DNA from: Apostichopus japonicus
Lineage: Eukaryota; Echinodermata; Holothuroidea; Aspidochirotida; Stichopodidae
Assembly: GCF_037975245.1 (NCBI RefSeq)
Contig: NC_092569.1
Location: 2,989,001-3,053,000 of the forward strand
Length of the DNA: 64,000 bases
Direction: 5' to 3'
Of the stretch, positions 11,301-26,300 are shown piece after piece. The notes under the pieces were generated by a model. The model did no database searches, had not been told where the DNA came from, and saw only the letters and a program-made list of their open reading frames with translations. The position numbers and the translations under genes are program-made. Every line of letters starts with the position of its first letter. The first letter of the stretch is position 1.

Positions 11301-14300
11301 ATGGTATATTAAAAATTATGGTAAACAATTCCTATCAGCTTAGGTTCCCTTTAAGTACCACTTTCATGTTTTTGAGATAAGCACCATTTAATATAAGAGT
11401 GAGATTGGCTGGACTAGTTTGCAGGCCCTTATGTCAGCTCTTCAGTTATAATTTACACAAAGCACCTTTGACCTTCATGACCTTAACAATCATGTTTAAA
11501 TATGAATTACCAAATTTGTCATATTCAAACGGTGTTTATTTCATCTTTGCATACTATGCTGCCATAAACAAAGAAGTTATAAAGAAATAGTTTGGTGGGG
11601 TTTAAAGAGAAATAAAAGGATAAATCCTTAGATTGGTTTACAATTAAGACCTATATCGAGGAGCTGATCTTGTCGCAATGTTTGGTTTAAAGGAGTATTC
11701 CTTCATTTGGTTTAAAGGAGTATTTCAGACATTTAAAAAACTTTTACACATCTGAATATCTTGAAACAAGTATAAGACATAGAAATACATTCTATCACAT
11801 ATCTTATGGGGTTTTTTTGGACAATAAAATATCGATATTCATCTTCTGGCTAACTGATCCATTATTCAAATCTAAATCTCTCCCATCACATCTACTTGAT
11901 CCCCCGTGATCGTGACTCATTTACATGCATTTTAATGTCTGTACTTCTTAGTGAGATTGGAAATGAACGGATGGAATATTACCTTGGATCAGTAATCCGT
12001 AATATCTCCCGGACCAGCCTTCCCATGAAGTTGATGGAGCCGTCTACCAGTGGAAATTTGGGGATGGGAATGGTGGTTGATTGGTAAAGACTCTGCCAGT
12101 CGTGTACCTGGAATATCAAAAGAATATATGCTATTAATATATAGGAAACATTTTAAGTATCTTACAAAATTAGTTATTTTGCTGAAAAAAAACCTTTAAT
12201 ATATCATGATCAAGAAAATGATTTGTACTAGCACAGATCTCCAATTTTTTTGGCTGCAGATGAAAATGATTTGTACTAGCACAGATCTCCAATTTTTTTG
12301 GCTGCAGATGGAAATGATTTGTACTAGTACAGATCTCCATTTTTTTTGGCTGCAGATGAAAATGATTTGTACTAGCACAAATCTCCAATTTTTTTGGCTG
12401 CAGATGAAAATGATTTGTACTAGCACAGATCTCCAATTTTTTTGGCTGCAGATGGAAATGATTTGTACTAGCACAGATCTCCAATTTTTTTTGGCTGCAG
12501 ATGGGGACAAGAATATTTGCCTAGAAATGAGAACAAATGACCTCATGAATAATAATATTGTACAATGGAACAAGACTCAGGGGTTTCTTTGGGGGCATGA
12601 CACTACTGCCATCTTTCCAAGGAAAGAAGAAGTCTATTAATATTATGCAAATATGCCTCCTTTCAAAGCAAAACCAAATTGCTGATTGTGAACCTGTTTT
12701 GCTGAAGAAAACAGAAACTACCAAGCCAGCAAAATTTTTTTACTTTTTAATGATGAAACAAAGAAAACAAGCAATGATATTTATTTGATTTACCTTGGTC
12801 CTGAGGAAACTGTTACACTCTTGTTCCATGTTGTAATTAATGATCCTAGTGACCTCCTCTTGCCAGATCTTCAGACCGTGGATGTCGACGTAATCTTGGA
12901 TGTATTCAAAGGAACGGATGAAGCCGTCCATTCGGGCTCCCAATGATTTCAGCTTGGGCAGCAGCTCGTTGGTCTGTTTGGGAGAATAAGGGAGGAGACC
13001 AAAGGCAGAGGAGGGTAGAAAATGATGGAAACTGACAAAGTGTGAGGAGATGTTATACACTGCGTAAACTAGGATGTGCATCATAAATGATAGAATCAGG
13101 CGTGTCAGGAAATAGCAAAATACTTGGTTCTGATTGGCTATTATTCATATGACATTCATTGTGACAGTCTCCTGGTACATATGAAATAACAGAATACCTA
13201 AATACAAGCTTGTGATTGGCTGTTAACCATTTCAGATACATTGTGACACTCTGCTAGTACAGTACAATGGGAGAGATACCCCAAATACAAGCTTGTGATT
13301 GGCTGTAAACCCTATCACATACATTGTGACAGTCTCCTGGTACAGTACAGTGAGAGAGAAACTCCAAATACAAGTCTGTGATTGGTTGTAAAGCCTATCA
13401 CATACATTGTGACAGTCTCCTGATATGGTACAGTGAGAGAGAAACTCCAAATACAAGCTTTTGATTGGCTGTTAACCCCATCACGTACATTGTGACAGTC
13501 TCCTGATACAGTACAGTGAGAGAGAAACTCCAAATACAAGCTTTTGATTGGCTGTTAACCCCATCACGTACATTGTGACAGTCTCCTGGTACGTTACAGT
13601 GAGAGAGAAACTCCAAATACAAGCTTGTGATTGGCTGTTAACCCCATCACGTACATTGTGACAGTCTCCTGGTACGGTACAGTGAGAGAGAAACTCCAAA
13701 TACAAGTTTGTGATTGGCTGTTAACCCCATCACGTACATTGTGACAGTCTCCTAGTACGGTACAGTGAGAGACAAACTCAAGGTATCAGCTGTAAGCCAG
13801 GTGAAACTATCCACCAAGTAACTTACCTTGGCCTTTGGGTTGAAAATAAGACCACTGTGCAAGGCAGCCGCCACTTGTTGCACCAGTTCCTTTCTGATTC
13901 CATCTTCCAAAAGTTGCTTGGGGTCAATCTTTGAAAGAAAAGAGAAATGATACTGACTTCATTCTGAGGGGGGGGGGGAGGGGTTGAAGAGATGGGATTG
14001 GAATGGACTTACAAAACATTTGTGAGTCACATAAAGTGTGTAAAAATGACTGGCTAAGGCTGGTAAGTAGCTTAAAAATGTCCTACCATACATTGAAACA
14101 TCAACCATGAAAAACTAACTTGTTAATGCTTGTTCTGCGGGGGGTGGAGATAACGGGAGAGGTAACAATGTTGATCATCATTAGCCCTGCCCTGTGACAA
14201 AGGTTAACAATAACTGGTTGGGTTTGCACCTTTTTCCCTCTAGACTTCGAAGAGAGGCAATCCTAAAGATCAAACGTCTTACCTTGATTATTCCCACCAG

Positions 14301-17300
14301 AGTGGTCTTCATCATCAGAATACCCTCCGTAAACACCGAGATGGAATGGGTTAGCTTTGCGACCTGTAAAATCAAGAAAACCGTTAATGCTTGGTGCCAA
14401 ACAAAAAAAAATCTGTTCTTTTTCATCAGCTGACTTTATAACTAGAAGGGGATCATATTTGGTAAGGGGATCATATTTGGTAAGGGGATCATACTTGGTA
14501 AGGGGATCATATTTGGTAAGGGGATCATATTTGGTAACAAATAATTCCTTTTCCCAGTACCTCTTTTATACCCTACCCAGAAAAAAATGATCTTTCTGCA
14601 TACATCATTCCCACCCGCGATCAATGATGTAACAGCTTGCCAGTCATTAATACTTGTAGTTATAAATACTAAAGCTACAAATAAAATTACATTGGGAGGT
14701 TGCTTTTTATGATTTAACAACAATACTCTTATTCACTTCACAAATAATCACCTCCAGTCTCTCATGGATAGCTACTATATCAAAGGCATTGTCCAGAGAG
14801 AGACCTTTCTTTTTGACTGATGAAAGACCAACATATTCTAAGCATCCTGGAGAAATTTGCATTCAACTCCTATGACATCTAGTTTTGTGACATTGATCGT
14901 GGAATTTGTGACAGTTTATACTGTAATACTGTATAGGTAAACTTTAAGCAAATAGATGTGATGTCATATTGACACAAATAATGTAAACTTTACGCAAACA
15001 GGTGTGATGTCATAATTACAAACATATAGTAAACTTTAAGCAAACAGGTGTGATGTCATAATTACACACATATAGTAAACATAATGCAACCAGGTGTGAT
15101 GTCATAATTACACACATAAAGTAAACTTTACGCAAACAGGTGTGATGTCATAATTACAAACATATAGTAAACTTTAAACAAACAGGTGTGATGTCATAAT
15201 TACACACATGAAGTAAACTTTAAGCAAACAAATGTGATGTCATGACACAAATAATGTAAACGTTAAGCAAACAGATGTGATGTCATAATTACACACATAT
15301 AGTAAACTTTAAGCAAACAGGTGTGATGTCATAATTACATATCTTGGACAGGGATGGATGTTGATTTGCATGAAAAAAGAAAAAAAATGTTTAAGACAAT
15401 TTTTGTCTGTTTAATATAAAGCTGTAAATATACCTCATATCTCTGATCTAGTTGTGCAAAATCTCTGAGTTTATCTTTCTCCAACCTGGTTGGAACTTCT
15501 TTGATGCTATGTGTCTGAAGCTGTATGATCTGGAAGAGCAGGCTAAACATTGTCTGTGGAATAATCTGTAGCACCTACACAAAGAAAGTAACAAACAGAG
15601 AAAACTGTAACATGATTAGAAAACACTACTACTGCAATGCATCTAATCTCTCGTACATGATATAGCCAGAATTTTGAATTCTTTGATGCTATGTGTTTTG
15701 AAGATGGCTGATCTCGAAGAGCAGGCTAATCATTATCTGTGGAATGATCTGTAACATCCACATACCCCCACCCCCCTCAACACACACACAAAACAGAGAA
15801 AAGTAAGACCAGACTAGAATAACTACCGCAATGCATCTAATCTTTCGTACATGATATAGCCAGAATTTTGAATTCTTTGATGCTATGTGTTTTGAAGATG
15901 GCTGATCTCGAAGAGCAGGCTAAACATTGTCTGTGAAATAATCTGTAGCATCTACATAAAAAACAAACCACAAAACAGAGAAAAGTAAGACCAGACTAGA
16001 AAACACATCTGTTGCAATGAATGCATTAACATTAATCTTTCATATATGACAAGTCAGTACCTTAGCAAAGGCCACATCCAGCATAACACTTGGGATCAAA
16101 ATTTTTTGGGGTCACCTTGTGCTTTAGACTAAAGATTACAAGGGTGATAGGAAATCTGTCCATTTGATCAAAGGTCAAACCGTTAAACATATTCCTTACC
16201 TCTCTGACGTAGGAGACCAGCTCGCTGGAGTAATACTGAGAGACGCTGACGAGATCGGGGCTGTTAGCTTGGAGGATGCGGATGAGAGGAAGATCAAGAG
16301 CGGAGGCAAGCTGGAGAGGAAGACAAGAAAGTAAAGAAACCATCTATGACAATGACTGGATTGTTTGCTTAGGAATACCGACATCACAATTGATGCTAAT
16401 TGGTGCTCACTTACCTTTGTTAGAGTGCTTGTATCATGATAGGGTCTGCAATAAATTAAACAAATCATGCAAGACCCAACACACCCTTTGTTTGAGCACT
16501 ACAATTACAACCGCTCTGGACTGCGTTTATGCCCACCACGTACACTTAGGGGCCCGCTACAGATACTCATTTGTGCCTAATACTATCCATATATTTAATT
16601 CACAAGTGAGCAGATAAGTTTCTTATTTGTAGGACTTGCTGTATATATGTTTGTATTACTGTATGTATATCGCATTCTATTGATACTTATACTGTTGCTT
16701 TTCTTTATTTCTTTTTTTCGTTTACGACCTGTGTAAGCCGTATTTCCGATTGTGGACAATAAATTCAAATTCAATTCAACCAGCACTGCAACTATTAGTG
16801 GCTGTGATTTTTATTTCACAGGGATTTATTTTACAGATGAAGAAGAATAACTTAGGCATTCCTGATAACTGTTATACTAAAAGTAACTGTTTAGTTGAAT
16901 GTATAGTGTGGACAGTGCCAGGTGCTGCCGACTGCCAATCAGGCAAGCACTGCATGCTGAGTTTTCATGACTCAGGCTGACACTAGTGTTGGAAAATCTT
17001 TGATCAGTGGTAGCATTAAGCACACACACAAAGCCCTAAATTTAATGATTTCCCACTCAACGAACAGGTGAGTCTGGTAGGGTTCTGTCCACCAGTGCGC
17101 AACCAGCTTAACTTTCATACAAAGGTCACATTTGCAAGAGTCCTACCCTGCAAGTAGAAGCATCAGCTGATGCATGACTTTCAAAAATGGGTTTCTTCTC
17201 ACTTCGTTCGCAAGAGGAATTCCCAAAGCTAAATGAAAACAGCGATTATGAGTTACATAAACATAAGAAGAAAAAGACCAAAAAAAGAGATGAAATTTAC

Positions 17301-20300
17301 AGTGAATATTAAATTACCTTTACACTAAATATTAATTACCTTTAGGAATGTAGCCCTGAGCTTAATAACCAGGCCTGGGTTGGTCTTGATACCTTGCTGC
17401 ATGAATCTGGTAAAGCTGTAGAATGAAATGAGACAGTTACGTCAGCTTTATCACTGTCTGAGGGTTTAACCTCCCCTACCTCTACCTCCAAGAAATGTAA
17501 ACTACCTTAGAACAGACACATCTTCTATAACCTAAACAATAATAAAGCAAAGCTTCCAGTCTGCATGGATCATCATAAATTTGTTGTTCAAAACTTAAAG
17601 AGTGAAACAAAAGTTTTAAATGCAAGAAGTTAGTGGATAACTGCACATGTTACACTTGTGGCAGGAGGGAGGGGGGGGGGAAGGGATGGTGGGATTTCAA
17701 ACCTAGCTGGCTGTTTTATTCTCTCATCCATCCAGAACGACTCTATCATATTCCAATCAGATTTTTTTATTGAACTTTCACATAGAAGAGGGAAATTCCC
17801 CCAGTTACAAAATGCATAAAAGAGCACTAAGACATTGCTGGGTTGCTATGGTGATAATACATACCTGTCCAAGGCTGTTCTCTAAGACATTGATGGGTTG
17901 CTATGGTGATAATACATACCTGTCTAGGGCTCTTCTTTAAGAGAGCACTAAGACATTGATGGGTTGCTATGGTGACAATACATACCAGTCTAGGGCGTCC
18001 TTTAAAGAGCACTAAGACATTGCTGGGTTGCTATGGTGATAATACATACCTGTCCGAGCTGTTCTTTAAAAGAGCTAAGACATTGCTGGGTTGCTATGGT
18101 GACAATACATAGCTGTCCAGGGCTGTTCTTTAAGAGAGCTATGACATTGCTGGGTTGCTATGGTGACAATACATACCTGTCTAGGGCTGTTCTTTAAGAG
18201 AGCACTAAGACACTGCTGGGTTGCTATGGTGACAATACATACCTGTCTATCATTATCCACGCATACGATAGGTCAGCCACAATTTCCATATTAATGAGGA
18301 CCTCTTCTTTAATGTTTATCGTTCGGATCATTTGATGGAGGAATTTCCTGGTCTCGGCCAAGAACTGACGGACCTGGAGGTTACTCTCCAACTGGTGGAA
18401 TTCTTGAACCTAGGAGAGGATGAAATTGAAAGCTCTGGGCCTTCTTTTCACGACCAAAATCGAAGAAAGAGGAAAGCAACAAAATGGCTTCTTCTACATC
18501 ATCGCCAGTTTGCGACTGAAAAAAAACAACTTTTAATTATCATGAAACTTAGTACACATGTTGACTGTTGACTTGTAGTCGACCGAAATTGCTGTTCATC
18601 TTTCAGACAAAAATACCAGCAAATTCTACTGAATTTATAGATAGATAGACGGATCAAATTGTTTAAAGTCAATTCAAAGATTCTAACCTCCTCCAGAGCC
18701 TGTATCAGCTGTACGATCTTCCGGCCGGCTGCTGTCGAGTCATCGTAGTTTAGAGACGTTATCTGCTGTGACATTTCTTTGAACCATGCTTGTAGATTGT
18801 CTGTTGAAGGTGATCATGACAAGCAATAATTGAGTTTAATTAGGTGAAATTTACAGACTTTCACATATGAGGGGTAACAAAAAGAAAACCATTCAAACCA
18901 AGCAAACTCACACTCAAAACAGCAGATTTATATCCATGTGTGGAGAGGATACTCATTTTTTCTCAAGCAAAACCCAGCTTGTTAGTTTCTTAGTGCAATA
19001 GTCTGAACAAATATCACAACAGTTTTGTGGGGTTTTTATCCTTTTAGGAAGAACGACCTTGCATGGAAAGACAGAGGTCTTCTAAACATCACACGTCTTC
19101 TGTCCATGTCTCACAACAAAATCTTGTAGTGATGCCACTCTTCTTTCCCAGCCCTAGCTTATTATCAAAAGGAGAAAAAAAAATTCACCTCTGAAGAAGG
19201 ACAACCTCTGACATTGGAAACTGAATTTCACTCACATTTAATAGATGTCTCTCACTGAGTCGAGATAATTTGTTACCTAAATATACAGTGTTTCATTTCA
19301 CTTACTTCATCAGCACATGCAATTACTTTACCCCTCTGTTTAATATTCATCTGTAAAAATAATGTAAATTCTAAATATCTCTCTGCTGTTATTTAAACCA
19401 AGTTGACAATAGAGAAATCTTCTGGCTACTTTCTCTGCCGATTTCCCTTGATTTTGAGGCTATCATCTGTCTCCTCCTCCTCCTCCATGAATATATTTAC
19501 GATTTTAACTCACCATTCTTAGATACTCTTGTGAGAGGTTTGGTCCCGGAGAAAACCTCAGACAGTTCTGTCATCCTCTCAACTCCCTCCAACTTGTACT
19601 TCTCCCAGTTATCCTGTTTCTCCACCAGCATTTTCTTAAACATCTATAAATGAAAGCGATATATTATTAAAAGATACTGAAACCAAAATTTACTGCATTG
19701 TTATTTGCTCTTTATTATTGTATTATTATGTATTATTAATCCATATCTTCTATATTGTAATTTCATTGTACATCCCTTTGAAAGACATCAGCTGGGTATT
19801 GACTTTATATATTTACTCCATCTGAGGTCACGGACGGGAAAACGCTTAAAGGAGCCGATGGCACTTTATAGACAAAGTCCAATTCACACCCAGATTCACT
19901 CCAGCTACTATGGCAACTCTCTAATCAATCTCTGGGACTCTCTTTTACCTTTTCCTAAAACAATCTGCCTCTGAAAATCCTGCTAAGATTGAGATATCAG
20001 GCCGTCTAACTTTTATACAAAGCAGTTTGTTAACAGTTTTTTTTACAAAAATAATAATTTCAGCCCTAACTGTTATATGCAGATTAGGATTAGTAAATCT
20101 GCTATAAAATTATGGTAGGCTTACAAAAGATAAAGCAACTTGTTAGAACAGCCAACAGACTTTTAAGCATCTTGTGAGACATTAATGCATTCAGTATTCT
20201 ATCAAGTTTATTCCAAGGTAAGAGAGATATTTCTGCAGCAGATACAACAAGCATATCACAAATACGTAAATTGTTTTTAGGGTTACGCTTGGATTTCAAC

Positions 20301-23300
20301 TAAATCCAATTTTTGATTGCGACGTCAAATATCACCTACCTCCTTTAATTTGTATTCCAGCTGCCCCGTGTTTAACAAGAGCTCAAACAGTCTCTGGGGG
20401 TTGTACTTCGAATCTGCCATGACCTGTTCCCGCAGTTGACGACATCTCTTGTTCACGTCCCACGCTACCGAAGCACGTTCAAAAGATGAAAAGTTGAATC
20501 TGTTATAAATGGCTACTAACTTTCCAATACAAATTAAATGTATTGGATTGAGTAGACAGAAGCTAAAAATCACTGATTATTTGTCAAAACTGCTCATTTC
20601 TTTAAGAATGAACACAGAGATCTCTGTAAATAATAATCATGACATTAACAGAAACACTTCTGATGAAAAGTGGGAACAAAAATTCAAAAAAAAAATTCTT
20701 GGGGCAGACTTGGAATTCTTCTACGTTGCTGATAAACTATAGAACCCTACTGGTCACAATGTAGGCTAAGATTATTGTGACACTGTGCTTTTTCTTAAGA
20801 TCAAAAACTGGATATCTCTTTTCAACATTATCAGCAGGTAACAAGAAAAGAAGTTGACCACAGGTAGGAAAAGAAAAAAAAGGCGGGGAAAAATGTGAAA
20901 AAAAGTTAGTAGGACACTTACGTCCTTCAGCATTGTGCAAAATCAGCCAACGTATAGTGACATTACAATCTCGCAGACAGTTCATCAGTTTTGGAATGTT
21001 GTCCAAGACAAATTCTTCCGAAAGAGAGCCCTCTGTTAGATAGTGCTTGGTATCGCCGATCAACTTGTCTAACTTTTTGCAGTGTTTTACAGACTGCCGG
21101 GAAAACGAACGATCAGCATGTTAAATCTTTTACGATGATAGTTTCGAGAAAAAAAAAGTGAGTCAACAAAAATGAAAAAAAACACAGAAAAAGAAAATAC
21201 TGTTAAAATTTATTAGAACTTGAAAGTATCCCTATAAAAAGAAGTATTCACTGCTTAAATCTGCCTTTCTAAAATTAAAGAAAAAGCTAGATCGACTATA
21301 AAATATCATGAAATATGATTAGCACCTAAAAAGATCCAACTCAAAATTATTCAGGCTTCCAGGATGGAGGGGCAGTATTTCAGATATCTGAAGCTGGCAG
21401 GACAGGATGATTTAAGGCAGAATTTTTGTTTTGATTTGTCATCATGAAAGAAACAACTTAAAGTGCTGGTAATGCTCCTATAGCTATTTCAGATATTCAA
21501 ATTTTAAAATATGCTAAACGTCTGGACTTTGCCTAAAGTCGATCATGGTAAGTACTTCACTGCACAGAGTATGGTGCTCAGTAGACAGAAATGCAGCAGT
21601 TGTGAGGAGACAGGTAAGGGAGGGGATAAAACTGATCTAACGTACCTGCAGCCTGACATTGTCTACATTTAAGGTGTTGTTGAGGGCGGTCTTCGATGCC
21701 TTGTATGGATCCCAGGCATCCACGAGATTGACCACGATACCCATATAAATGGTCGTAACCTTTGAGAGAAAAGGGAGAACAAAATTAAATTTCTGGGAAC
21801 AAAAATGTATCATGCAAGTTTTACACAGTTGTCGGTAGCGTTAACGGAATTTGATGATTTGAAGAAAAAAAAATTTGCATCCGGATAACGTTCTCCAAAC
21901 GTCTCAGTATGCTGCTAAGAACTGTCTGGAAATTTCCAACCATTTAATGACACACTGAAAATCAATTTTTGGGATATATTGTAACTTGTGATGATAGTTC
22001 CATATGGAACCAAAATGTACTAGGATTAGATTTCAATATCTGAAATAATTCTTTTGTTCAAAATGAAGAATGCTTTTCATTTGATGGGGTGAAGCACAAC
22101 ATTCAGTCAACGTCTATATAACTTCTTATTCCATGTTTTGTGACAAGTTCTTCTTCAATATTTACCAACTATTGACTTTTCTGCCACTCAAATTTTGTTT
22201 AAGTTGAGAGATATTGACATCACAGATTCCACAGTGTCAATATTAATGCTCCTTTATATGAACACCACCTATAACATTTGCTCCTGTTTTTGAGATACTA
22301 GATATCAAATATGAGAAATTAACTATACTTATTACCCTGTTCTCATGTCATAACTACCAAGTTGTGTTAGGTAAGACCTTTGCCTTTTAAATATTTTTCA
22401 GCTATATAAATATTTTGATAATATACAATAACATAAACTCACAACAATTTTGGTTCATTAGCTAGAATTGTCAAGGTTTCCTTTCCAAAAATTAATCAAA
22501 ATTTTGAGATTTTTTTTGGTTAAGTTTTCAAATTTGCATTTTGCATGTAATAACTATTTTAATGTCCGGGCGACAAAAAATGCGGAGAATCCAACAACAT
22601 TCACAAATAACTGGACTCATGAATATTCACATCATGACAAATCTAAAACAATGGTTTTGTTTGATCAGTTTCCACTCTTAATTGGAGTAATATCTGGTAG
22701 AGTTTGGTGAAACTATTTAATCAAAGTAAACAAAAGCAACAAGAATAATTCTTTTTGATTTTTAATTAACCTGCACCTTAATCTGAAAACAACCCCACCC
22801 CCAACCCTTTCCCCCACAAAACAAAAGAAGAAGAAAGGTTTGGTTTCCTTTTCACCCTTACCCAGTTGTCGGGAAAGTGCTTGTCGACTATCTCTCTCAT
22901 TTTGGCCTGTTGACTGTGAAGCGTCTGCGGCGCGAAATATAAGATAACGTAGAGCATGGCAGCCTGAGTGGCTAGTGCTGTACTTCTGTGTTCTGGCAAG
23001 GGGTAGGCTGAAATCTGGGGGACATAAAGCAAAAAGATTACATTAATAGAATTGGCTATCGTAGTAAACATCAATGACTTCTCATAATCTTTGTAGCTTA
23101 GCAGCTTTTCTTCAATAGTAGAGGATATAAAAATACTTTGAAACTTTCAAAGTTTTGGAACCTAAGAGTTGCGTCCAATGCAGGATGCTGATTCACAAAG
23201 TTCAAACTTGTGATGAGAAACACAGCATGACAATAAAGTGAGATATCATCATGAAAATATCATCAAGAACCACTAAAGATGACATGGTACGTAAATGGAA

Positions 23301-26300
23301 TGATTGTTCCAATTCACAAAGTAAACAAAATTCCACAAAACAATTCTAACGAATCAATGATACAGTGGCTCATACCATATACTTTTACACTTGACTGCAT
23401 CCTCAGATAATTCTAGAAGACCAATGGTGCAGTTGCTGGCATAATATGTGAGTTTAACACTGGAAATATCCCTCTGGAAATATCCTCCTCATAAATCTAG
23501 CTGCTCCCTGAACTAAACTCCTAAACTTTCACATGAACCAACACATGACAATATTTACTAACAAATTGGCAATTTCATAATTTAGTAAAATGCAAATGCA
23601 TATCTCTGGAAACAGAAGCATTGTTTATAGTTTCAAATAACAATGGAAAAAGAACCTTAAATTGTCAATGAAAGTTAACTCCCTGAATCAGCCATTATGC
23701 TTCAACACCTTGGTCCAAGCGATGGCAATAATTCCCCGATATCCACAAAATTGAAGAAACAGAAATATGTTCATACACAATGATAGAAAGAAGGGCATAC
23801 GAAAAGACAACCGTTACTTCATTACTTTCTGTGTGTCTAAGATTAAACATATAGAATAAATGGGCTATAGAAAATTGCTTTTTATTTTTTAAAGTTTTAA
23901 TAACATTCCCAAACAAAGACATGGAATATGTTACCTGATTGTAGAGGTCATCTGACCTCAATCGTCCAATCAGCATCTCAATAAATGTCGCACTAATAGG
24001 AATTCGTCTGAGGAATAAAAAGAAAGAAAAGTAGAATGGAGTCCAAGAGTGAGTACAATTCCACAGAGTAACGATGCTAGAACAGGAGTACAAGTAGGTA
24101 CTCATTACATGTACACTACCTACCACTGACACAACCATGTAGCACACTGTAACATAGCAAGTGTCAGTACCAAGTACACTAAGAAAACAGCGTTTGAAGC
24201 TTTAACAACCAGATTTGATAAAATTATTCATCCAAGGTCATCTTGTGACTTTTCAAAATATTTTTAAATCCATTCTTACCGAGTTGGAGAGAAGGGTTTC
24301 AGTTTCACTTGCACTTTGTCACCCCAAATAGATTTTCGTGTCCCACACTTCATAATTTTCACTTTGCATACATATGCAGTTAGAATCGTGAGGTGGCTTT
24401 GATCAACACTACTACTTGATCAGCAGCAGCAACGACAACGACAACAACAACAAGAGCAGCAGAGATGACATTGTTCCTGAATCTTTATTGCAGTTTTAAC
24501 AAACTGGAACGAGAAAATCTGTAATTACCTAAAGTAATCCTCGGGATAATTTGCGGGTCGTTTGGCGCCCACCGAAGAGGAGTAACCTGTCGACCTTAGC
24601 AACTTACAGACGTCATCCATGTTGGAGTCAACAGCTGCCCTGGAAGCACTGAAATGACAAAAAAAAAAAAAACAAGAAGTAAAGAATGGCTAAATCAGTC
24701 ATCCGGTACAAAGACTGTTGATAACATGTGATTTTTGAAACTTCACCTGATAGGAGCTGGTTTCATAACAAAACTAAACCGTGTTCCCACTAAGAACAGG
24801 TTGGGACAAGAATCTATCGGTGGATCGATACATGTTAAAAATCATGAAATGTTTCAAATAAAATATCAGTGGATGGATACATGTTAAAAATCATGAAATG
24901 TTTCAAATAAAATATCAGTGGATCGATACATGTTAAATATTGTGAAATGTTTCAAATAAAATATCAGTGGATGGATACATGTTAAAAATCATGAAATGTT
25001 TCAAATAAAATATCAGTGGATGGATACATGTTAAAAATCATGAAATGTTTCAAATAAAATATCAGTGGATCGATACATGTTAAAAATCATGAAATGTTTC
25101 AAATAAAATATCAGTGGATGGATACATGTTAAAAATCAAGACATCTCTTTTCACATAAGATGTTACAGATAATTTAGTTTATGAGAAAAACAATATGAAT
25201 TTACTTATAAAAGGGATAAAGCAAATTCTCAACTTATGAACATCAATGAAATTATGACCCTATAGTGTTTACCATTGACTTTGGTATATTTTCTGTATAA
25301 AATTAATACAAAAGTCCCATCGCTAGGCACATCACTAACTACAGAACTTTCGTTTCAAATAATCGAAGGAAAAGTTCACAAATCTTGACAATGATTTTTT
25401 GCACAGGATTACTTCTGATTATAAAAGTGTTGATGTCAAGAAAATGCTTATATTAAAAATAGAGTCACTAAATGAGTTGCTAATTTTTAATTTGGGTATA
25501 AAATACAGCTTGAACAGTGTGTCTTAGTTTGCTCGACTGCAGCTCATCAAGTGTAATACTCGGTAGTTACAGCAAACTTGCTGGAAACCAAAAACCAAAA
25601 CTTAACAGCCTTTCTTTAGTAGATGTATGATTTTACCTGTAACGATGATAGGACACCAGCATTCTCTCACGCACTCTGCCGTCAATCCTCATGTCAACCA
25701 CAAGTAGCATCACTCCGTAGAGATATAGGCTCTCACACTGCAGAGATCAAGCCATAATCAATATTCATGAAGATATTCATGAAGATTCTACTAATCAATA
25801 TTCATGCAGATAATTATTGTACTAATCAATACTCATGCAGATAATTATTGTACTAATCAATATTCATGCGAGATAATTATTGTACTAATCAATATTCATG
25901 CAGATAATTATTGTTCTAATCAATATTCATGCAAGATAATTATTCTTCTAATCAATATTCATGCAAGATAATTATTCTACTAATCAATATTCATGCCAGA
26001 TAATTATTCTACAATCAATATTAATGGCAGATATTTATTCCAATAATCAATATTTATCGCAGATAATTATTCTACGAATTAATATTCATGCAAGATAATT
26101 ATTCTATTATTCAATATTCATGGCTGATAATTATTCTGCCTGGATGGGTTGGTATTTGATTGCCTTTTATATGTGATTCATAAGAGAAGCATTTGTTTCT
26201 TGCATATTTACCAGAGCTGAAACTAAATCATTAGCTATAAATATTTACCATGCTGTGAATAACTCTGGGACATGGTCAAGATATTTAAAAATACCAGACA

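Noticed and set aside
12170-12640. Repeat proteins of 16-residue units on both strands
   Set aside because: They are by-products of a 48-bp tandem repeat inside a WASHC5 intron.
13053-13705. A series of 74-codon minus-strand proteins spaced 83 bp apart
   Set aside because: They overlap each other at the repeat period and come from the 83-bp satellite.
12206-15340. CRISPR-like arrays
   Set aside because: The repeats are directly contiguous without unique spacers, no cas genes exist, and the DNA is clearly animal.
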